Translations under genes and position numbers: made by a program
Notes under the pieces: model-generated
Database searches by the model: none
Told to the model about the DNA's origin: nothing
What the model saw: the letters and a program-made list of their open reading frames with translations, nothing else
Part shown: piece after piece, positions 25,129-33,464 of the stretch
Position numbering within the stretch: the first letter of the stretch is position 1
Layout: every line of letters begins with the position of its first letter
Assembly: GCA_036563875.1 (NCBI GenBank)
Contig: DATCLO010000047.1
Span: 1 to 37,990 of the forward strand
Source of the DNA: ZC4RG29 sp036563875
Lineage (GTDB): Bacteria; Bacteroidota; Bacteroidia; Cytophagales; Cyclobacteriaceae
Reading direction: 5' to 3'
DNA: 37,990 bases

Positions 25129-27092
25129 TGGAAAAGCCACTGTGGACACCCTCTCTCGCATTTGCTGAAAACTCAAACCTGAATCGGTACAAGAAATGGC
25201 TTGCCGAAACGAAGGGTGTCGATACGCAGACATACGCCGAACTGTGGCAATGGTCCGTAACGGAAACTGATGCATTCTGGAAAAGCATCATCGAATACTT
25301 CGATGTCGTATACGAAGGTTCGGCTGATCCCGCACGTTCGGGAAACGCAATGCCAGGAGTGCGGTGGTTCGAAAACATGCGGCTGAATTACGCCGAACAC
25401 ATCCTGCGCAACGCTACGGCATCTCAACCTGCCATCCACTTCCGTGACGAAACAGGGAACGATCGCGAAATCAGCTGGGATACGCTTACGCGCGAAGTTG
25501 CTGCGCTGCAGGCTTTTCTGCGGTCTGTGGGAGTACAACGGGGCGACAGGGTAGCGGCCTTTCTTCCCTGTTCTCCCGAAGCTACGGTTGCATTCCTGGC
25601 TACGAGCGCCCTGGGTGCGGTGTGGTCGTCATGTTCTCCCGACTTTGGCGCAGGCGCTGTAACCGATCGCTTCGCACAGATTGAACCCGTCGTGTTGATT
25701 GCAGTTGATGGGTACCGGTACGGCGGAAAGTTTCATGACAAATCAACGACGCTGAACGACGTCATCGGCGCAATGCCAAGCTTGCGCAAGATCGTTGTTA
25801 TTGAACACCCTGAAGCATCCGGAGTAAAACGTTCGGATCAAATCGTCAGCTGGGGCGACGTTGTTCGTCCTGCGAATCACACTATAACTTTCGATCGTGT
25901 TCCGTTTAACCACCCGCTTTGGGTGTTGTATTCGTCGGGCACGACGGGACTGCCAAAACCTATCACACACAGTCATGGTGGTATTCTCCTTGAACAACTC
26001 AAGTACGGCCCGTTTCACAACGACTTCAAACGTGGAGAACGGTGCTTCTGGTACACCACTACAGGCTGGATGATGTGGAACTACATTCAGGGAAGTCTTC
26101 TAACGGGCGGCATCCTAACATTATACGATGGAAGTCCCGCTTTTCCTGACATGAACGTCCTGTGGAAGTTTGCGCAAGACTTCCGTCTTGATCATTTCGG
26201 AACGAGCGCCGGCTTCATCCTGGCTTGCAGAAAGGCGGGCGTGCGACCTGGTCACGACTTTAATCTCTCCGCGCTGCGGTCGCTAAGTTCCACAGGAAGC
26301 ACACTTCCTCCGGAAGGTTTTGAATGGGTTTATCGGGAAGTAAAGGAGGATTTGTGGTTAGCCTCCATGAGCGGTGGCACGGATGTCTGCAGCGCCTTTG
26401 TTGGGGGCAATCCCATGCTTCCGGTGTATTCCGGCGAAATTCAGTGTCGCGCGTTGGGATGCGCATTGGAAGCCTTTGATGAAAACGGGACGTCCGTAAG
26501 AGGGCAAGTGGGCGAGATGGTGATCACGAAGCCCATGCCATCGATGCCTATTTACTTTTGGAATGATCCTGATTTTATCCGGTACCGCGAGAGTTACTTT
26601 GAAATGTACGAAGGTGTATGGCGGCATGGCGATTGGATCAAGGTCACATCGCGTGACGGAATCATTATCTACGGCCGGTCGGATGCCACACTCAACCGCG
26701 GTGGTGTGCGAATCGGAACAAGCGAAGTTTATCGTGCAGTTGATACCGTAGAAGAAGTCAAGGACAGTCTTGTTGTGTGTGTCGAAAAGCCGGGAGGCGA
26801 ATTTTGGATGCCGTTGTTTGTTGTGATGAAAGAAGGAAAGAAACTTGACGACAAAGTGAAGGAATCCATCCGCCACGCATTGCGCACGCAATACAGTCCC
26901 AGGCACGTCCCGCATGAAATCATTCAGGTTGATGACATCCCCTATACGATCAGCGGCAAGAAAACAGAGACCCCGGTAAAAAAGATTCTTTCCGGGGTGG
27001 ATCCCCGAAAAGCTGTACACGCCGGTGCGCTTCGCAATCCGACCTCCCTGGACGCGTTCATCTCCCTCGCCCTTCAGCGAAAGGAAAACTGA
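25128..27092 (+). CDS. aacS: Acetoacetate-CoA ligase
   Basis: The 654-residue member of the ANL superfamily activates acetoacetate to acetoacetyl-CoA with ATP. Visible are the AMP-binding loop LYSSGTTGLPKPITHSHGG, GTSAGFIL, the adenylation motif WRHGDWIKVTSRDGIIIYGRSDATLNRGGVRIG region, and the catalytic-Lys end SGKKTETPVKK. Length and the N-terminal WTPSLAFAENSNLNRYKKW block favour acetoacetyl-CoA synthetase over acetyl-CoA synthetase. I use the ATG at 25128, which overlaps the ribF stop; a GTG at 25125 is also in frame. Placement after ribF looks like operon extension rather than a pathway link. Confidence 0.92.
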   Translation: MEKPLWTPSLAFAENSNLNRYKKWLAETKGVDTQTYAELWQWSVTETDAFWKSIIEYFDVVYEGSADPARSGNAMPGVRWFENMRLNYAEHILRNATASQPAIHFRDETGNDREISWDTLTREVAALQAFLRSVGVQRGDRVAAFLPCSPEATVAFLATSALGAVWSSCSPDFGAGAVTDRFAQIEPVVLIAVDGYRYGGKFHDKSTTLNDVIGAMPSLRKIVVIEHPEASGVKRSDQIVSWGDVVRPANHTITFDRVPFNHPLWVLYSSGTTGLPKPITHSHGGILLEQLKYGPFHNDFKRGERCFWYTTTGWMMWNYIQGSLLTGGILTLYDGSPAFPDMNVLWKFAQDFRLDHFGTSAGFILACRKAGVRPGHDFNLSALRSLSSTGSTLPPEGFEWVYREVKEDLWLASMSGGTDVCSAFVGGNPMLPVYSGEIQCRALGCALEAFDENGTSVRGQVGEMVITKPMPSMPIYFWNDPDFIRYRESYFEMYEGVWRHGDWIKVTSRDGIIIYGRSDATLNRGGVRIGTSEVYRAVDTVEEVKDSLVVCVEKPGGEFWMPLFVVMKEGKKLDDKVKESIRHALRTQYSPRHVPHEIIQVDDIPYTISGKKTETPVKKILSGVDPRKAVHAGALRNPTSLDAFISLALQRKEN

Positions 27093-27113
27093 TTCCGGTT
27101 TCCCGGATTGTGC

Positions 27114-27121
27114 TAAGTTTG
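27114..27121 (+). promoter_or_regulatory. -7 box abutting the gldC start
   Basis: TAAGTTTG matches TAnnTTTG and ends 4 nt before the gldC ATG at 27126, the same geometry as ftsX and again suggesting a leaderless message. Confidence 0.5.
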
Positions 27122-27125
27122 CGGC

Positions 27126-27458
27126 ATGAGAAGAACAGACATCAAGTTTACGGTCTCCCTCGACGCGAAGAATATCCCGGAAAAGATTGAGTGGGATGCT
27201 ACCGACAAACCGGACGATACACCCTCCGAAACGAAGGCTATAAGCCTTGCCGTGTGGGATCCGAAACAGAAAAATACGCTTCGTATCGACCTGTGGACCA
27301 AAGACATGCCGGTCCATGAAATGAAACGATTTTATGTCGACTGCATTGGCGGCCTGGCACAGAGCATCCTTCAGTCGACGGGCGACGAAGTCATGTCGGG
27401 CGAAATGAATGCCCTGTGCGACCGGCTCGTAGAGCACCTCAAGCAAAAGCCGGATTGA
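27126..27458 (+). CDS. gldC: Gliding motility protein GldC
   Basis: The 110-residue cytoplasmic protein matches GldC: RRTDIKFTVSLDAKNIPEKIEWDATD, the ISLAVWDPKQKNTLRIDLWTKDMPVHEMKRF core and GLAQSILQSTGDE. GldC is found through the gliding Bacteroidota and supports gliding, though it is less essential than GldK-N and its mechanism is unclear. It stands alone here with its own promoter box, without other gld genes in the window. It is useful taxonomic evidence. Confidence 0.92.
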   Translation: MRRTDIKFTVSLDAKNIPEKIEWDATDKPDDTPSETKAISLAVWDPKQKNTLRIDLWTKDMPVHEMKRFYVDCIGGLAQSILQSTGDEVMSGEMNALCDRLVEHLKQKPD

Positions 27459-27635
27459 TTGATCACGGCAGCGCTAGCCTCTTTTCTGCCTCGCTCCCCC
27501 ACTCACCCTCACACTCCCGCTCCCTGCTTCTCTACTTTTCGCAAACGTTTTAACTACGCGAATTGAGAATTTTTGTCGAAATTGGGCTTGTGAGCACCGT
27601 CCAACGGGCGGGATACCAACCTAGATAAAACCCTT
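27459..27635. other. 177-nt gap with a pyrimidine-rich tract
   Basis: About 27475-27545 is C/T-rich with CTCAC, CTCCC units of irregular 6-7-nt period. No terminator hairpin or clear promoter box is seen before the TonB-dependent receptor. Confidence 0.4.
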
Positions 27636-30407
27636 ATGACGAGGAGCACTTATTTCAAATTGCTGGCGGGCCTGTTGGTCGTCAGCATGACAACATCCGT
27701 TTATGCACAAACCACGATTTCGGGCACAGTAAAGGACGCAGCCGGTCAGCCCTTGCCGCAGGCTAACATTTCCGTTCAGGGGAAAATGGCGGGCACGGTA
27801 ACCAATATTCAGGGCGAGTTCACGCTCAGCGTCTCAGACCCACCACCCATTACGATCGTTGTGTCGTACATCGGGTATCAATCGCAGGTTATTGAAATTA
27901 CCAATCAAAACACGTCAGGACTTGAAGTTATTCTCAGCGAGCAGACCGTGCTGGGACGCGAAGTCGTGGTGTCGGCATCGCGTTTTGAAGAGAGCTACCT
28001 GACGTCGCCGGTGACGGTGGAGAAAGTTGATCTTCTGGCGATTCAGCAGGCACCCGTCGCGGAATTCTACGATGCTCTTGCCAACGTTAAAGGCGTTCAG
28101 TTCACATCAAGCAGCCTAAACTTTCCGCAAGTCAATACACGGGGCTTCGCCACAATTGCCAACGTACGCTTTGTGCAGTTGGTCGACTGGATGGACACCT
28201 CCGCTCCGTTGCTAAACTTCCCTACCGGGAACATTGTCGGACTGAGTGAACTCGATGCCGAAAGTATGGAGCTATTGCCGGGAACCGCCTCAGCACTGTA
28301 TGGACCCAATGCGTTCAACGGCGTGTTGATCATGACGAGCAAGAGTCCGTTCGATTATCCCGGATTGAGCGTCCAACTCAAAGGCGGTATCACCACCTCA
28401 GATGCACAGGGAGAATCATTTCCCATGTACAACTTCAGCCTCCGCTATGCAAAGTCGTTTAACAACAAGTTCGCTTTCAAGGTGAATTTCTCCATACTGG
28501 ACGCCGAAGACTGGTATGGGAACGATTACACACATGACATCAACCGCCCCGAATACGAAGCCGATCTTACCAAGCAGCCCAACTTCGACGGTGTGAACCT
28601 GTATGGAGATGAAATACAAATTCTCACTCAGGTCCTTCCCTTCGGAACCTTCGACCTTCGTCGCACGGGTTGGAAAGAGGAAGACATCCTCGACAATCGT
28701 GACGCGCGCAGCATCAAAGGCGATGTCGCGATTCACTACCGGTTAACCGATGAACTGGAGTTGCTGTACAACTATCGCTTCGGCGGAGGTAGTTCTGTAT
28801 ACCAGGGCTCGCAAAAATATGCGCTCCGCGATTTCACGCAGCAGTTTCATAAGCTTGAATTGCGTTCTGACGACTTCTTCGTGCGCACCTATCTGACGGC
28901 GACAGACGCTGGCGATTCCTACAACGTCGGTGCTCTGGGTGCTATAATGAATGAGTACATCATGCCAACGGCGCGGCCGGATGGCACCGGTTGGGCACGC
29001 ACTTACATCGAAAGTTACATTTTAGGAATGCAGGGCTATTTGCCCGGCGTACCGCCTGGCAATCCGGCGGCAGCTCATGCAGCGGCACGAAGCATTGCGG
29101 ACATAGGCAGGCCGACAGTTGGTACCACAGAATTCCACAACCTTGTTGAGCAAGTCAGGAACAACTACTTCCAGCGTACTCCACCGGGTGCAAAGTTTAT
29201 TGACAATTCGCGACTCTTCCACGCAGAGTTTAACTACAACTTTGCTGACAAAATCGACTGGATTGACATTCTAGTAGGCGGAAACTTCAGACAATACAGT
29301 CTGTTCTCAGAAGGAACCATCTTCAATGAAGATCCCGAGACGGGTACGAACTTTCAGCGAATCAACATTAACGAATTTGGAGCCTTCGCGCAGTTCACGA
29401 AAACCATTGGCGAGTCACTTAAACTGACAGGATCGTTACGCTACGACAAGAATGAAAACTTCGACGCTCAAGTAACACCGAGGATTTCTGCAGTGTATAC
29501 ATTCAATGATTCGCATAACATCCGGGCATCATTCCAGACTGGCTTCCGGAATCCTGATACCCAGGCACAGTTTATATACTTCCCTGCTGGAACCAACACG
29601 CTCCTTGGAAGCACGCGCGCAAACGCTGAACGCTACGGCCTCCACGAAGGTGGTGCCTACACAATGGATTCTTACCTGGCATACATTGGTTCGGGGGGAT
29701 TTATCGACGAAGATGGGAACACTATAGGTGGAGATCCGAGCCTCCTTCAAATAGCGAACATCGACTATGTGGGCCCCGAGAAACTGAGGTCATTTGAAAT
29801 CGGATACAAAGGCGTTATCAACAATGATTTGTTGATCGATATGAACGCTTATTGGACAGCGTACACAGATTTCATTGGTGGCGACGACTATGTTCTCCGC
29901 CAACCCACTACTCACCAGGGAAAAAAGGTTCCGGCAGCAACCATATACTCTCCTTATGTGAACTTCCCTGAAGATGTAACGTCGTTCGGTGTCGGCATAG
30001 GCTTCACGTATAACCTGCCGCGGAACTTCAGTATAAACGGGACTTACAACTACGCTACCTTCGACGACAACCGCGAAGAGAACAGCGAGTTCCGCGCCGG
30101 CTTCAACACACCGGAGAACAAGTTCACCATAGGACTTGCAAACCGCAAGGTTGCGAAGAACCTCGGTTTCGCGATCAACTACCGCTGGCAGGAGGAGTTT
30201 CTCTGGCAGTCGGACTTCGGCGAGTGGACGGTGCCTGAATTCGGCGTGCTCGATGCACAGGTTAGCTACAAGATCACCTCACTTAAGACGATGGTGAAAC
30301 TTGGCGGTACTAACCTGTTTGGCGGTGATTATCGTACGAACCTCGGCGGACCCTTTGTAGGACAGACATACTACCTCTCGCTGACCTTTGATGAATTCCT
30401 TCGTTAA
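27636..30407 (+). CDS. TonB-dependent outer-membrane receptor
   Basis: The 923-residue precursor has a signal peptide ending near VYAQTT, a carboxypeptidase-regulatory-like domain (TISGTVKDAAGQPLPQANI to about residue 110), a plug domain (REVVVSASRFEESYLTSPV, NTRGFATIANVRF, GTASALYGPNAFNGVL) and a large beta-barrel ending FVGQTYYLSLTFDEFLR. Such receptors take up siderophores, glycans, peptides or other large ligands with TonB energy. It lacks a SusD-type partner. The gene just downstream, 11 nt away, encodes a surface lipoprotein hydrolase, so the pair may process and import an esterified or lipid-like ligand. The ligand is unknown. Confidence 0.92.
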   Translation: MTRSTYFKLLAGLLVVSMTTSVYAQTTISGTVKDAAGQPLPQANISVQGKMAGTVTNIQGEFTLSVSDPPPITIVVSYIGYQSQVIEITNQNTSGLEVILSEQTVLGREVVVSASRFEESYLTSPVTVEKVDLLAIQQAPVAEFYDALANVKGVQFTSSSLNFPQVNTRGFATIANVRFVQLVDWMDTSAPLLNFPTGNIVGLSELDAESMELLPGTASALYGPNAFNGVLIMTSKSPFDYPGLSVQLKGGITTSDAQGESFPMYNFSLRYAKSFNNKFAFKVNFSILDAEDWYGNDYTHDINRPEYEADLTKQPNFDGVNLYGDEIQILTQVLPFGTFDLRRTGWKEEDILDNRDARSIKGDVAIHYRLTDELELLYNYRFGGGSSVYQGSQKYALRDFTQQFHKLELRSDDFFVRTYLTATDAGDSYNVGALGAIMNEYIMPTARPDGTGWARTYIESYILGMQGYLPGVPPGNPAAAHAAARSIADIGRPTVGTTEFHNLVEQVRNNYFQRTPPGAKFIDNSRLFHAEFNYNFADKIDWIDILVGGNFRQYSLFSEGTIFNEDPETGTNFQRININEFGAFAQFTKTIGESLKLTGSLRYDKNENFDAQVTPRISAVYTFNDSHNIRASFQTGFRNPDTQAQFIYFPAGTNTLLGSTRANAERYGLHEGGAYTMDSYLAYIGSGGFIDEDGNTIGGDPSLLQIANIDYVGPEKLRSFEIGYKGVINNDLLIDMNAYWTAYTDFIGGDDYVLRQPTTHQGKKVPAATIYSPYVNFPEDVTSFGVGIGFTYNLPRNFSINGTYNYATFDDNREENSEFRAGFNTPENKFTIGLANRKVAKNLGFAINYRWQEEFLWQSDFGEWTVPEFGVLDAQVSYKITSLKTMVKLGGTNLFGGDYRTNLGGPFVGQTYYLSLTFDEFLR

Positions 30408-30418
30408 TTCCGAAAGCC

Positions 30419-32050
30419 ATGAAAACTCTAACACGATATATCCTCCTCTTCCTCACAATACTCGCCTTCTCGTGCGAGCAGGAGTATGAGATTTATACTA
30501 ATGATCCCTGCGACGGAAGTGATCCCAATATCATCTGCCCGCCCGTGCCAATCGATGATTGTCCCGACGGTGCGACTGCGGGTTCACTTGACCTCAGCAA
30601 GTTCGTCGCCATTGGCAATTCGATCGGCGCCGGCTACCAGGCGGGAGCATTGTTTACCGAAGGACAAAACAATTCGTTGCCGAAGATACTGGCTACGCAG
30701 TTCGCATGTGCAGGCGGAAGTCCAACCTTCAACCAGCCTGACATCGAATCGGTCAACGGTTTCAACTCAACGTTTTCTAACGTATCGGAAGGCATAATTC
30801 TCGGTAGGTTGGTGCTCTTCGCACCGCCGGGAGGTGGTGAAACGCTGCCGGTACCGGCAGGCAGTCCGGGACTACCCGCACCATTCAATTCAGCCGATTT
30901 CCCGGGACCCTACACGGGCGAAAAGGCAACGCTTAACAACTTTAGCGTACCCGGCATCATTTTGGGTCAGGCTTTGACAGGAGCTACTGGTGGGCCTCCC
31001 ACCGCGAACCCTGCTTACAATCCGTACTACGCTCGCTTTGCAAGCGACCCCGGTACTTCCACGATCCTCGGTGACGCAATCGCCGCGCAAGGTACCTTCT
31101 ACCTTTTCTCCCTGGGACTGAATGATGTTCTTGGTTATGCACTCACCGGCGCGTCGAACGAAGATATACTCACAAGTGCAGAAGACTTTGCCACGCAGTA
31201 CGCTGCTGCTTTCGGAGCACTTTCGGCTTCGTTACCTACGGCAAAGGGCGTCGTCGTTAACATACCGGATCCTTTGATGTTGCCCTATTTCAGAGTAGTT
31301 ACGTGGGATGCCATTAAAGTGGATGAGCCTACCGCCACACTGTTAAACGGCGCTTTTGCCGGCTTTAATGCGGCCCTCGACGGACTCGTAGGGATGGGTC
31401 AGCTCTCGCCACAGGATGCCGCCGTGCGAAAAGTTTCATACACCCACACGAAGGATAACCCTGTCCTGATCTTCGACGAAGACCTCGAAGACCTGGGGCC
31501 GAAGTTCGACGCAATGCTGAGTCTTGGAGCCATCAACGCAGAACAGCGTGCTGCACTAGCGCCCTATGAACAGGCGCGACCGATCACTGAGGGGGAATAT
31601 GTGGCATTTCCCGCTGCATTGGTTCTGGGCACGCTTGCAGACCCTGGTAACCCGAATTCAGTAATTGGTGCGGTTGTTCCGGTAAGTGATGAATATATCA
31701 TAACAGCAGCGGAGGCTGTTGTTATTCGGGATCGCGTAGCAGCATTCAACCAGACGATCAACACCGTTGTTTCCGCTAGCGATGATCGGTTTGCTCTTGC
31801 CGATCTTCATGCAAAACTCACTGCATTTATGGGTATCGGGGTTGAATTCTCGCATGGAATTGTGCTTACCCCTACCCTGGCTCCACCAACGGGAATATTC
31901 TCAGAAGATGGCGTCCATCCCAACAGCAGAGGTGCCGCCCACCTTGCCAACTTCATCATCGACGTCATCAACCAGAAGTTTGGCGCCACCATTCCGCACG
32001 CAAACGTTGGCAAGTATAACGCCACGATGCTACCGATCAGTGTCCAGTGA
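30419..32050 (+). CDS. SGNH/GDSL-hydrolase-like lipoprotein
   Basis: The 543-residue precursor has a lipobox LAFSC (Cys19), so it is lipidated and probably outer-membrane. A short Cys/Pro/Asp-rich linker follows, then FVAIGNSIGAGYQAG, the block I position of SGNH hydrolases, with Asn in place of the Asp of GDS but the nucleophile Ser68 kept. LFSLGLNDVLGYA supplies the block III Asn, and EDGVHPNSRGAAHLANFI the block V Asp-x-x-His. Esterase or lipase activity is therefore plausible. An internal region (about residues 110-200) is rich in Pro/Gly and is likely a family insert. It forms a two-gene unit with the TonB-dependent receptor. Confidence 0.85.
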   Translation: MKTLTRYILLFLTILAFSCEQEYEIYTNDPCDGSDPNIICPPVPIDDCPDGATAGSLDLSKFVAIGNSIGAGYQAGALFTEGQNNSLPKILATQFACAGGSPTFNQPDIESVNGFNSTFSNVSEGIILGRLVLFAPPGGGETLPVPAGSPGLPAPFNSADFPGPYTGEKATLNNFSVPGIILGQALTGATGGPPTANPAYNPYYARFASDPGTSTILGDAIAAQGTFYLFSLGLNDVLGYALTGASNEDILTSAEDFATQYAAAFGALSASLPTAKGVVVNIPDPLMLPYFRVVTWDAIKVDEPTATLLNGAFAGFNAALDGLVGMGQLSPQDAAVRKVSYTHTKDNPVLIFDEDLEDLGPKFDAMLSLGAINAEQRAALAPYEQARPITEGEYVAFPAALVLGTLADPGNPNSVIGAVVPVSDEYIITAAEAVVIRDRVAAFNQTINTVVSASDDRFALADLHAKLTAFMGIGVEFSHGIVLTPTLAPPTGIFSEDGVHPNSRGAAHLANFIIDVINQKFGATIPHANVGKYNATMLPISVQ

Positions 32051-32052
32051 GT

Positions 32053-32103
32053 TCAGAGGCAGACGCAGATGCAGAGGCAGATTGTGACTTCTGCATCTGC
32101 CTC
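32053..32103. terminator. Bidirectional terminator-like hairpin built from hexamer repeats
   Basis: GCAGATGCAG (32065-32074) pairs perfectly with CTGCATCTGC (32091-32100). The left arm belongs to a run of about four GCAGAN hexamers and the right arm to the inverse. It sits between two convergent genes, so it may stop both transcripts. It lacks a long T run. Confidence 0.6.
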
Positions 32104-32477
32104 TATTCTTCAACTGGATACCCCGCCGCTTTCCACGCCTTGATGCCTCCCTGCACGGAGTATACGCTGTCAAATCCCAGATCGATCATAATGCGCGCGG
32201 CACGTGCGCTCCGTACACCGGTGCCGCAGTAGAGGTAGTACGTTGCAGACTTATCCAGGCCTTTAACCTGCTTTTTGAAATCACGCGCATCGACGTTGAT
32301 ATTCTTTGCGCCCTTGATATGCCCTTCTTCAGCTTCTTCAGGCGTGCGTACATCAATGACAACTGCACCGGAAGTACTCTCCGTTTTCTTTTTCAATTCG
32401 TCAACGGATACTTCTGGTTGGGCCATCACCGCTAGTGAAGGCAGGAGAAGCATGAAGGAGATGAGTATGGGTCGCAT
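32103..32477 (-). CDS. Secreted rhodanese-domain protein
   Basis: The 124-residue precursor has a signal peptide (about residues 1-20, ending VMAQ) and a single rhodanese domain. The active-site loop is CGTGVRS with Cys84; IDVRTPEEAEEGHIKGAKNI is the family N-terminal motif. Periplasmic single-domain rhodaneses carry persulfide sulfur, but the acceptor is unknown here. It is convergent with the SGNH lipoprotein gene. Confidence 0.92.
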   Translation of the reverse strand: MRPILISFMLLLPSLAVMAQPEVSVDELKKKTESTSGAVVIDVRTPEEAEEGHIKGAKNINVDARDFKKQVKGLDKSATYYLYCGTGVRSARAARIMIDLGFDSVYSVQGGIKAWKAAGYPVEE

Positions 32478-32487
32478 GGAAGGGGCA

Positions 32488-32522
32488 GATTAGTGATTAG
32501 CGATTTTTGATTTTTGATTTGG
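32488..32522. repeat. Five-unit GATTNNN heptamer run
   Basis: GATTAGT, GATTAGC, GATTTTT, GATTTTT and GATTTGG in tandem, in the gap between the rhodanese gene and ydcF-like gene. It resembles the GATTACC array at 13817 in period and core. Confidence 0.65.
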
Positions 32523-32544
32523 GTTCAGTTGATGGACGGGGTCG

Positions 32545-33315
32545 TTAAACGTATCCAGCAAGCTTGTACGCAACGAAGCCGGTCCACTCACGGAGCAGCT
32601 TTTGCCAGATTTCCATCGCGCCTAGCCTGGGTATGATCAAAACGTCCGGGGTAAAGGTGCGCGGAGCAGCATAGCTATCGGTAGCAAAGGTATCCATTTC
32701 CAGGCCAACTTTCCGGAAGCAGGCGTATGATCTCGGCATGTGAAAAGCAGATGTGATCAGCAGGCATCCTGAGGGGCTTTGGCTGAGGTCTTCCAGTATG
32801 CGCTGAACTTCCAGCGCGGATTCCCGGGTGTTGCGTGAATTCGCCTCGGAGATAATGTCCTCCTCCGGTACGCCCATCAACACCATGGCCGCCTTAATGT
32901 CATCCGCTTCCCGCTCACCGATGTCGAGCAGCCGCCCGCTTCCGCCTGTCACCAGGATTTTGCGAATCTTTCCGAGCTTGTAAAGCTGAACGGCATGCGT
33001 CACGCGTTCCGCTCCCCGCTGGAAATACACGCGGTCTTTAGGTTCCTTGCCGGAGATCGTAACCCCTGTTAGCACAATACCGAAGTCGTAAGTTTTCGTG
33101 ATCGCCTCATAGGGCGTTGGGGGCGGTTCCCAGGCACGCATCACTTCGTTTGCGATAAAGCCGTTGGAGAAAAAGAACAACAGGCAAAGTCCGGCGAGAA
33201 ATGTCCGACGCTTCCATTTCGGTCCCCGCACCAGTGCTGACGCCAGGAATAAGGCCGCGATAATGACCAGCGGTTGGACCAAATAGTTGAGCGTCTTGGA
33301 CAGTATGAAGAACAT
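32545..33315 (-). CDS. YdcF/ElyC-like DUF218 membrane protein
   Basis: The 256-residue protein has two N-terminal membrane helices (about residues 8-27 and 37-56), then a DUF218 alpha/beta domain: FGIVLTGVT, RVTHAVQLYKLGKIRKILVTGGSG, SRNTRESALEVQRIL and LLITSAFHMPRSYACFRKVGL. Related ElyC and SanA proteins of Escherichia coli affect envelope integrity and undecaprenyl-phosphate use; biochemical activity is not settled. An envelope role is inferred. Confidence 0.9.
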   Translation of the reverse strand: MFFILSKTLNYLVQPLVIIAALFLASALVRGPKWKRRTFLAGLCLLFFFSNGFIANEVMRAWEPPPTPYEAITKTYDFGIVLTGVTISGKEPKDRVYFQRGAERVTHAVQLYKLGKIRKILVTGGSGRLLDIGEREADDIKAAMVLMGVPEEDIISEANSRNTRESALEVQRILEDLSQSPSGCLLITSAFHMPRSYACFRKVGLEMDTFATDSYAAPRTFTPDVLIIPRLGAMEIWQKLLREWTGFVAYKLAGYV

Positions 33316-33318
33316 GAA

Positions 33319-33399
33319 TCAGAAAATCACAAAGAGGATTAGCAAGGTAATGGCAATCACGATGAGCGCAATGACATCCTTATGCAGTTTCAGTTTCAT
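33319..33399 (-). CDS. Possible 26-residue membrane peptide
   Basis: A 26-codon frame encodes a short basic start (MKLKLHKD) and one strongly hydrophobic helix to the end (VIALIVIAITLLILFVIF). It stops 3 nt before the ydcF-like start and begins after the terminator of the preceding gene. The Lys-then-helix pattern is typical of small membrane proteins, but length is so short that chance is possible. A promoter is not evident. Confidence 0.4.
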   Translation of the reverse strand: MKLKLHKDVIALIVIAITLLILFVIF

Positions 33400-33414
33400 G
33401 GACCTGCCCCGAAT

Positions 33415-33447
33415 AAAAAGGGCCGGATAATTCTGCCGGCCCTTTTT
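33415..33447 (-). terminator. Terminator of the 296-residue lipoprotein gene
   Basis: AAAAAGGGCCGG and CCGGCCCTTTTT form a perfect stem around a 9-nt loop, with A/T tracts on both flanks. On the minus strand it follows the lipoprotein stop by about 17 nt. Confidence 0.9.
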
Positions 33448-33464
33448 CAGAATGCTTGTTGCGA

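Noticed and set aside
26358..27446. A 362-codon minus-strand open frame
   Set aside because: It lies opposite aacS and gldC, both with clear motifs, and its translation has no recognisable domain; it is a shadow of codon bias.
27636..32050. SusC/SusD polysaccharide-utilisation locus
   Set aside because: The downstream lipoprotein is SGNH-hydrolase-like, not SusD-like, and no glycoside hydrolases or sugar regulators are present.
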